From Burkholderia ubonensis (GTDB taxonomy: Bacteria; Pseudomonadota; Gammaproteobacteria; Burkholderiales; Burkholderiaceae): 64,000 bases of DNA. Under the pieces are notes generated by a model. It saw nothing but the letters and a program-made list of their open reading frames with translations. It did not search any database and was not told the DNA's origin. Positions 59,601 to 64,000 of this stretch are shown one piece after another. The position numbers were made by a program, and so were the translations under genes. Location: the NCBI RefSeq assembly GCF_902833085.1, contig NZ_CADFEB010000013.1:1-64000 (forward strand), given 5' to 3'. Numbering within the stretch: the first letter of the stretch is position 1; every line of letters begins with the position of its first letter.

Positions 59601-61912
59601 GTACGTACAACGAGATGCTGGTGATGTGGAAGCCGGTGCGGTTGCAAGGCATCGGCGCGCCGTCGGTGACGGTCAACGCGAACACGCATCCGTCGGGCAA
59701 GATGGACCCGTGGCGCCGGCTGGTCGACTGCCTGTTCGGCGTGTCGCTGGACGGCGGGCCGATCACGGCCTACGACCCGACGAAGCCGATCGGGCCGACC
59801 AACAACCCGTACGATCCGTCGAACACCTACACCTGCTCGACGCAGATGCAGGGGCACGCGGACCCGATCCCGCTGGAGCCGACCGTCGGCTGGGACTCGA
59901 CCCTCAACGGCAACCTGGGCGAACTGCTGATGGAGCCGTCGCTGATGGGCGCGTATGAAGGCGCGGGCGTCACGGTGCTGGGCAAGGGCGTGCAACCGAG
60001 CACGAACTGCACCGCGAACGGCGTCTGCACGCCGCTCACGACGAAGGACTGCACGACGGACCCGAACAACCCGAACTACAGCAACTTCCTGTGCAATCCG
60101 TCGCGCATCGACGGGATCACGTTCAACAACAGCTCGCAGGGCGGCGGCGGCATCTTCCTGCACGGCTGGAACCACTACACGGAGGTGTCGAACAACCGGG
60201 TGACGGGCAACGCGGGCACGCTCACGGGCGGCATCACGATCGGCCAGGTCGAGGTGCCGGACGGGACGATCGCGTCGGACGGCGTGACGCAGCTGGCATA
60301 CATGTACAACCACCATGTCAACGTGCATCACAACGCGGTCACGGCGAACGCGTCGTACGGCGACGAGATCAATTCGACCACGCCTGCGGCGGCCGGCGGC
60401 GTGACGTTCTGCTCCGGTTCCGACTACTACCATTTCAACTACAACTGGGTATGCGGCAACATCAGCGGTGGTGACGGCGGCGGCATTTCGCACTTCGGCT
60501 TCAGCTACAACGGCGACCTGTCGCACAACGTGGTGCTGTTCAACCAGAGCAACAACCCGACGCTGCCGACGTACGGCGGCGGCATCATCGCGCAGGGGGT
60601 GCCCCCGGACGGCACGTTCTGCGAGAACTCCACCGTCGACGTCGATTGCGCGCCGCAGCTGTCCGACGGCGTCGGTCCGGGCCTCGTGATCGACGGCAAC
60701 CTGATCATGGGCAACACCGCGGAAAGCGGCAAGGGAGGCGGCCTGCGGCTGCAGAGCATCAACGGCACCGACGTGCAGCGCAGCCTCGGCAATTCGAACA
60801 ACTGGTACCAGGTGAGCGTGATCAACAACATCATCGCGGACAACGTGGCCGGCTGGTCGGGCGGCGGCGTGTCGCTGCAGGATGCGGTGCGCGTGAACTT
60901 CGTCAACAACACGGTGATCGCGAACGATGCGACGGCGTCGGCAGGGGTGCTGTTCAATACGCCGGCCGCGTCGCAATCGAACGTGCTGCCGCCGGGATGC
61001 ACGGTCAACCCGAACGGCTCGGACACGACGTGCACGGGCTACATCGGCACGTCGACGCAGCAGCCGGCCGGGCTGGAGACCGCGCCGCACACGCAGCTCT
61101 TCAAGAACGCGTTCGTGCCGCCCGCGACGTTCACGGGGAAGGTCACGTGCCCCGCGAACGCGCCGAACTGCACGCAGTTCTCGAACCCGGTGCTGACCAA
61201 CAACGTGTTCTGGCAGAACCGCTCGTTCTACATCACCGTGAGCCCGCAGCCCGATCCGACCATCCCGGGCGTGCAGAACGCGGTGACGTTGAACCCGGTG
61301 CTGAACCAGAAGGGGCTCGCGACGGGCACCTGCGTGACGGGTGGCCAGACGCCGCCGTTCTACTGGGACATCGGCGCGTACGGCGACACGGGGCCCACCA
61401 ACCATCAATCGGGACTGACGATGAACCCGCAGTATTCGATCCTGACCAGCACGACGGGCTACGGCGCGACCAACCTCGCGGCGAATCCGCAGACGGTGGG
61501 CCAGTACTGCAACGGCTCGCGCGTGCCGCCGGAAGCCGGTGGAAACGGCTTTGCCGTGCCGCCCGGGATTGCCGACGCGGTGCTGCCGAACCCGCTGTTC
61601 GGCCTGCTGCCGACGGCGACGCCGGACGAGGGCAACCAGTGGATCAACATGCTGTACGGACCGCTGTCGCTGGTCAACGAGGCGCTGATGCCGGGCGCGA
61701 CCGGCTACGACGTGATGATGGGCAACTACTCGATCACGAGCACGTCGCCGGCGATCGGCGCGGGCACGGCAACCGGTGCGCCGAATCACGACATCTTCGG
61801 CAACCCGAGGCCGCAAGGCAAGGGATACGACATCGGCGCGGTCGAGTACACGAAGCCGACCACGGGCAGCGGGACGACCGACCCGCTCGCGCTGGGAAAC
61901 GACGGACGTTGA
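53603..61912 (+). CDS. 2,769-aa secreted modular protein: degenerate cupredoxin, Big/SdrD/IPT-like, beta-helix
   Basis: The ATG at 53603 follows GGGGAGAAAGG. The product has a signal peptide to about residue 33 (ending CFAQA). Residues about 35-430 follow a multicopper oxidase outline (LKPGTYLLESGTH, GPMGLYGVLVV) but without copper ligands. Residues about 470-650 have Big_9/cadherin-like repeats (VIANDTGVYG, NGTLTLNTDGTFTY). SdrD/CNA-B-like modules follow (for example PLNGEVDVSGGTDGFGTAREPGLGGFE). An IPT/TIG-like module starts near 1,822 (PAISSVTGDASGG) and the C-terminal ~790 residues, from NALQSAIDHASAGDLIVVGPGTYNE, form a right-handed beta-helix with NN/HN PbH1 coils, ending YDIGAVEY. No autotransporter barrel or sortase motif was seen. 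It is probably surface or extracellular. Confidence 0.85.
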   Translation: MRSTKLTATLLGLFKAGVAASMLLTAGEACFAQAVVNLTAKASTALMPDGQSVPMWGYTCTPAANATVPAANATCAAANPTAGANWSPVVITVPAGQLQINLTNNLPAPVPTSLVIVGQLGGGLGSAPTTVPSPPHPTQTATTWPIVSSTTAPPTPYSTPPAAFTPPAQGPRIQSFGTEVAPTTDPKAYTTLTWASLKPGTYLLESGTHPSIQGPMGLYGVLVVKSPSVPSSTCASTNQAYPNTASCYDADVPLVMGEIDPVQNAAVAAAVATPGFSETAAWSGQPGGCGNSKSVSFGTCYPPAVNYDPRYYLINGVAFDRTNPNASAFAPSANVTASTGQVLVRLVNAGLRMHIPAVVGAQTGNPSIPGFALVAEDGNVMPGNPRIQNAVFMAAGKTYDVMVNAPAAGPLPVYDRELSLSTNNQRDGGMQGYIAVNNALPSATAGIGETPTAAGANYMFVPGTTLTVSDPAKGVIANDTGVYGVKVQTPPANGTLTLNTDGTFTYLSSSTSNDSFVYQSTNGTPPVTAKVTLTACTAGNGCLSVPTAGNASFTSNIASRLQVGAPGVLASASDPAGLPLTAQLVGAAQNGAVTLNPDGSFTAAPATPPLAGSSASAQTVTFQYNVTNTQKQTSKTTGTVTVTFNPGSGLVVNVMDAPSMAPDATAPNKMVKLTDYRWIIEEDRTMQIDPACQVNSATSRPANCPPLPVPSLGTNFHTSYMPVVAAGCVGTVACESGQTVYDPVSNTHLPTVCDVGNGVCRTGANVAQQSPVDPMYVALDPTKHYYISILPGDAGNTFSNGGGVPYNGTRQFSIALDCPSGPSGADFAPGTGKCGHSMGGAPITPAQVAAARAGQTAAGQAGQLNVLLTQTPYPTAKLSVFVFEDDAPLNGEVDVSGGTDGFGTAREPGLGGFEIKLWDDAGGTGDPTGQMTYDMFNMPLSNALQGTVDPLTGLNACPITTATDGLVGMIPTCPKYESDGKTLSPLVGQAVIANLMPGRYGVVATPAADRIGRGEEWLQTNTLDGQKAHDAFIKVGGPAYFQEFGPAGYHVSIGFANPQIINARRTNAAKTGLCDTGPCGNTITGRITNLHYSRPPNENLYGSGSHDSLAFSQCYVSVGDPDGEDYGFTKCDAQGKFTISGLPSGTTRITVFDQWNDQIVDGLAKAVQLPAANGSTTVDLGDIPVLQWQTNLYTRTFIDLHGDGISHPDDPGIALASVNMRFRDGSYSNFNSTDGNGYAPFNEVFPLFNWYVVDDDMTRFKPTGTHVVYDAGGAVDGTGVPGSGNSTIAKNFANTVETVPVPSGLRVPGAKYCADADCASTGSGSTGRVDPPWVTSEAWQGFSGQNSFIEYGKTPFAKGENGGIRGEVIYASTRPFDDPTLLIHTKWTPDVPNVTVNLYQEGTAADGTTNLTLVDTTRTTSWDDWAQGFRADGVTPNMNCPGQNTSDPFYFTLQNSTNWLDPQHRQLPANAQFKCYDGMHVFNQIQPAPYDGAYKFPSVTATDSTGKPVASNCTICVGKNPVDGTPMLPAGKYVVEIVVPPGYELVKEEDKNILIGDNYIAPVTQQFGGIGNIFILPDQAAVNSTYNANNAQNPTTDLGSTPHAEGDTGSVERFWPCVGELRIVPDYISLFPGSKEVAPFAGASRHLCDRKEVALTDEESVLAKFWIFSSTHVSAHYTGFMLDDFSSEFDPYSPQFGEKFAVPNVPVSFKDFSGNEISRTYSDQWGIYNGLTFSTWEVNPPNPTGYAPTMMVACMNDPGPIPDPKNPGKTMTDPLYNPAYSQFCYEIPFMPGQTQYMDTPVVPVQAFADGYNQPDCAYPDATPAISSVTGDASGGGAGPWVSAAHHLLTINALGDQQVPNHAYSGPSQSTAPFNQKFITRHYGFGATQGLGRVTIAGVNAPVQSWSDTKIVVSVPDLSKPLAPSTTTPSTCTIQQMGAPATQCGELVVSTNSGKQSIDAVTVTIGGKPPTYVNGENGAGNALQSAIDHASAGDLIVVGPGTYNEMLVMWKPVRLQGIGAPSVTVNANTHPSGKMDPWRRLVDCLFGVSLDGGPITAYDPTKPIGPTNNPYDPSNTYTCSTQMQGHADPIPLEPTVGWDSTLNGNLGELLMEPSLMGAYEGAGVTVLGKGVQPSTNCTANGVCTPLTTKDCTTDPNNPNYSNFLCNPSRIDGITFNNSSQGGGGIFLHGWNHYTEVSNNRVTGNAGTLTGGITIGQVEVPDGTIASDGVTQLAYMYNHHVNVHHNAVTANASYGDEINSTTPAAAGGVTFCSGSDYYHFNYNWVCGNISGGDGGGISHFGFSYNGDLSHNVVLFNQSNNPTLPTYGGGIIAQGVPPDGTFCENSTVDVDCAPQLSDGVGPGLVIDGNLIMGNTAESGKGGGLRLQSINGTDVQRSLGNSNNWYQVSVINNIIADNVAGWSGGGVSLQDAVRVNFVNNTVIANDATASAGVLFNTPAASQSNVLPPGCTVNPNGSDTTCTGYIGTSTQQPAGLETAPHTQLFKNAFVPPATFTGKVTCPANAPNCTQFSNPVLTNNVFWQNRSFYITVSPQPDPTIPGVQNAVTLNPVLNQKGLATGTCVTGGQTPPFYWDIGAYGDTGPTNHQSGLTMNPQYSILTSTTGYGATNLAANPQTVGQYCNGSRVPPEAGGNGFAVPPGIADAVLPNPLFGLLPTATPDEGNQWINMLYGPLSLVNEALMPGATGYDVMMGNYSITSTSPAIGAGTATGAPNHDIFGNPRPQGKGYDIGAVEYTKPTTGSGTTDPLALGNDGR

Positions 61913-61955
61913 GCACGGCGCAGGCGACGCCCGATCCCGCAGGAGGAACGCTGCC

Positions 61956-62450
61956 ATGAAACGTTCGACCTTCCGCACGGCATCCGCGCTGCTGCTCGCG
62001 GGCGGCGCGTGCGTCGCCGCGGTCCGGCCTCTGCCGGCCGCGGCCGGGCAGGGTGCGCCGGCCGCGCGCGCTCACTCGCCGTACCTGCCCGTGAGCCTGC
62101 CGCGACAGGCGAAGGCCTATTACCAGATGGCGAAAGGCGTCGACGACCTGCACGTGCGCAGCACCGCGTCGGGCAACCTGATCCGCTTCAGCTATCGGGT
62201 CACCGATCCGGAGAAGGCGCAGCCGCTCGGCGACCCGAAGGCGACCGTCTATCTGTACGGGGAAGCGAGTCACGCGCTGCTCGTGATTCCGGTGATGGAC
62301 CAGATCGGCGCACTGCGGCAGTCGGGCCGACTGGAGGCGGGCCAGGCGTACTGGATGGTGTTTTCCAACAAGGGAGAGCCGATCAAGCGCGGCGACCGGG
62401 TCAGCGTGCTGATCGGTACGCTCCATATCGACGGGCTGGTGGTCGAGTAA
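61956..62450 (+). CDS. small exported protein of unknown function
   Basis: I do not recognise this 164-residue product. A signal peptide covers about 1-30 (FRTASALLLAGGACVAAV). The mature part has YLPVSLPRQAKAYYQMA, VDDLHVRSTASGNLIRFSYRV and SNKGEPIKRGDRVSVLIG; the strand pattern suggests a small beta domain. AGGAGGAA precedes the ATG. It lies 43 bases after the giant and 63 before the LolA-like gene, all on the same strand, so it should act in the same envelope process. Confidence 0.7.
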   Translation: MKRSTFRTASALLLAGGACVAAVRPLPAAAGQGAPAARAHSPYLPVSLPRQAKAYYQMAKGVDDLHVRSTASGNLIRFSYRVTDPEKAQPLGDPKATVYLYGEASHALLVIPVMDQIGALRQSGRLEAGQAYWMVFSNKGEPIKRGDRVSVLIGTLHIDGLVVE

Positions 62451-62513
62451 TCGCACACGAACGCATCGGGACGCACGGCGGGGGCCGGCGGGCCGCATGC
62501 GAGGAGAAAAGTC

Positions 62514-63332
62514 ATGAACCGGTTTCTTTTCAAGTCGATTTCGGCGGCCGGTGCCGCCGGCTTGCTGGCTTGCGCCCAGGCTGCACTCGCAGCGTCGGCG
62601 GCGGGGAACGCACAGGCCGCGTCGGCCGCGCACCTGAGCGCCGCGCAGATCGTCGAGCGCAACGTCGCCGCCCGCGGCGGGCTGCAGGCGTGGCGCGCGG
62701 TGTCGACGATGAAGATGACGGGGCAGCTCGATGCGGGCGGCAAGAAGAACGTCCGGCTGCCGTTCACGCTGACGTTGAAGCGTCCGCACAAGAGCCGGCT
62801 CGAGATCGTGTTCGAGCAGCAGACGGCGCTGCAGGTGTTCGACGGCTCGAAGGGCTGGACCGTGAGGCCGTATCTCGGGCGCAATGAAGTCGACCCGTAT
62901 ACGCCGGCGCAGCTCAAGTCGGCCGCGGCGTCGGCCGAGCTCGACGGCCCGCTGATCGACTACGCGAACAAGGGCACGACGATCCAGGCGCTCGGCACCG
63001 AGCAGGTGGAAGGGCATCGCGCGTACGTGCTGAAGCTGACGACGAAGGATGGCGGGCAGCGGCGCCTGTGGGTCGATGCGTCGACCTTCCTCGAACGGAA
63101 GATCGACGGCGAGCCGCGCGTGCTCGACGGCAGGATGCACAGCGTCGCGATCTTCTATCGCGACTACAAGAAGGAGAACGGCGTCGTCGTGCCGCATACG
63201 CTCGAGACCGTCGTGAGCGGCGTCAAGGCGACACGCAAGATCACGATCGAGCACGTCGCGCTGAACGAGCCGGCCGACGATGCGATGTTCGGCAAGCCGC
63301 CGCTCACCGTCGCGAAGGCGGCGAGCCGGTAG
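62514..63332 (+). CDS. LolA/LolB-like outer-membrane lipoprotein-sorting family protein
   Basis: This 272-residue exported protein has a signal peptide to about residue 27 and the LolA/LolB-fold features: AAQIVERNVAARGGLQAWRAV at the start of the mature domain, then FEQQTALQVFDGSKGW and a string of strands ending KITIEHVALNEPADDAMF. The family forms a half-barrel that carries acyl chains. It is not the housekeeping lolA (different signature) but a paralog type found with metal or envelope operons. The next gene is a paralog with the same motif. Confidence 0.75.
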   Translation: MNRFLFKSISAAGAAGLLACAQAALAASAAGNAQAASAAHLSAAQIVERNVAARGGLQAWRAVSTMKMTGQLDAGGKKNVRLPFTLTLKRPHKSRLEIVFEQQTALQVFDGSKGWTVRPYLGRNEVDPYTPAQLKSAAASAELDGPLIDYANKGTTIQALGTEQVEGHRAYVLKLTTKDGGQRRLWVDASTFLERKIDGEPRVLDGRMHSVAIFYRDYKKENGVVVPHTLETVVSGVKATRKITIEHVALNEPADDAMFGKPPLTVAKAASR

Positions 63333-63376
63333 CCGCGCGTCACTGGTCAGGCATCCGAACGGAGGGGGAGGAGGCC

Positions 63377-64000
63377 ATGAGACGAATCGAAGCGTGGGTG
63401 TTCGCCGGCTGTGTGACGGCGGCCTTGTGCGCGTGCGGGCAAATGCCGGGGCATGATCTGACGGCGGAGCAGATCGTCGAGAAGAACGTCGAGGCGCGCG
63501 GCGGGCTCGATGCATGGCGCAAGATCCGGACGATGGTCTGGTCCGGCCATGTGGACAGCGCGAACGCGCCGGTGCGGGACATGCCGTTCATCCTCGCGAT
63601 GAAACGGCCGAACAAGACGCGCTTCGAGATTACCGTGTTCGGCCAGAAGGGCGTGCGTGCGTTCGACGGCCACGAAGGCTGGAAGCTCGGCGCGAACGCG
63701 GGCGGCAGCGCGAGCGTGCGGCCCTACACGATGGAAGAGCTGGTGTCCGCGCGCGACGAGCAGGTGATCGACGGGCCGCTGATCGACCATGACGCGAAGG
63801 GCGTCGGCGTGGCGCTCGACGGCGTCGACCGGATCGACGGGCGCAATGTGTATCGGCTGGCGGTGAAGCTGCCCTCGGGCGCGCTGCGCCATGTGTGGAT
63901 CGACGCGCAGACGTTCCTGGACGTGAGGGTCGACCGCGAGGTGCGCGGGCCGCGCGGCGCGGTGACCGTCGACGTGAACTACAGCGACTACCGGACCATC
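63377..64000 (+). CDS. LolA/LolB-like protein, second paralog, 3' end cut
   Basis: The first 208 codons are visible; the end is beyond the window. The N-terminus (WVFAGCVTAALCACGQMPG) could be a lipobox with lipidated Cys after ALCA, so this copy may be a lipoprotein. The mature part begins TAEQIVEKNVEARGGLDAWRKIRTM, aligned with the same place in the preceding gene, and continues MKRPNKTRFEIT and FDGHEGWKLG. GGAGG precedes the ATG. It is the last visible gene of the operon. Confidence 0.78.
   Translation, partial: MRRIEAWVFAGCVTAALCACGQMPGHDLTAEQIVEKNVEARGGLDAWRKIRTMVWSGHVDSANAPVRDMPFILAMKRPNKTRFEITVFGQKGVRAFDGHEGWKLGANAGGSASVRPYTMEELVSARDEQVIDGPLIDHDAKGVGVALDGVDRIDGRNVYRLAVKLPSGALRHVWIDAQTFLDVRVDREVRGPRGAVTVDVNYSDYRTI

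Noticed and set aside
53582..61978. 2,798-codon open frame on the minus strand opposite the secreted giant
   Set aside because: It is an Arg/His/Val-rich shadow produced by GC-rich codon bias; the plus-strand frame has a signal peptide, ribosome site and recognisable domains.

Overview
The window is GC-rich, densely coded proteobacterial DNA. The gene set (FtrABCD iron uptake, a HemP/HmuP-type heme protein, bfd-tonB-exbB-exbD, a D-3-hydroxybutyrate dehydrogenase ending in SHGWFMQ, acsA with a DUF4212/symporter pair) and the near-exclusive use of G/C third positions fit Burkholderia sensu stricto, probably the cepacia complex and probably the main chromosome. This comes from family recognition, not from a database search.

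Layout. 1-9,300: end of a hydroxybutyrate dehydrogenase, tyrB, uvrB, then iron genes: ftrABCD behind a promoter with a Fur box, hemP with its own Fur box, a DUF1857 protein and a pirin. A LysR regulator is divergent from pirin. 10,390-10,810 has no protein gene but holds a strong promoter, a terminator and a 14-bp tandem repeat; it is a good small-RNA candidate. 10,810-14,730: exbD, exbB, tonB, an unlisted 20-residue membrane peptide and bfd (Fur-box promoter), then murI and bacterioferritin. 14,888-22,822: class I fumarase, a YqhA-type membrane protein, an EamA transporter, acetyl-CoA synthetase and a two-part sodium:solute symporter. A tRNA-Ser(GGA) lies at 22,883-22,972.

23,186-39,609 is the most unusual part. 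Three genes are transcribed leftward toward the tRNA: a 222-aa protein made of two similar beta-rich halves, a 1,200-aa protein of unknown family, and a 3,998-aa giant. The giant has a glycosyltransferase-B-like N-terminal region, a very long beta-strand-rich middle, several LysM-like modules and no signal peptide. Base composition is lower in GC than the flanks, a roughly 1-kb AT-rich non-coding stretch lies upstream, and no integrase is visible. It looks like a transferred island next to a tRNA.

40,598-44,064: a TetR regulator divergent from an MFS transporter and an amidase, with two matching 17-bp operators between them. 45,339-49,896: a five-gene ter-type stress operon (TelA, TerF-type vWA, TerC/DUF475, TerD, unknown partner). 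50,280-64,000: an exported-protein operon of two multicopper-oxidase-like proteins whose copper ligands are unevenly distributed, a 2,769-aa secreted giant with a degenerate cupredoxin head, Big/SdrD-like and IPT-like modules and a C-terminal beta-helix, a small exported protein, and two paralogous LolA/LolB-like proteins, the last cut by the window edge.
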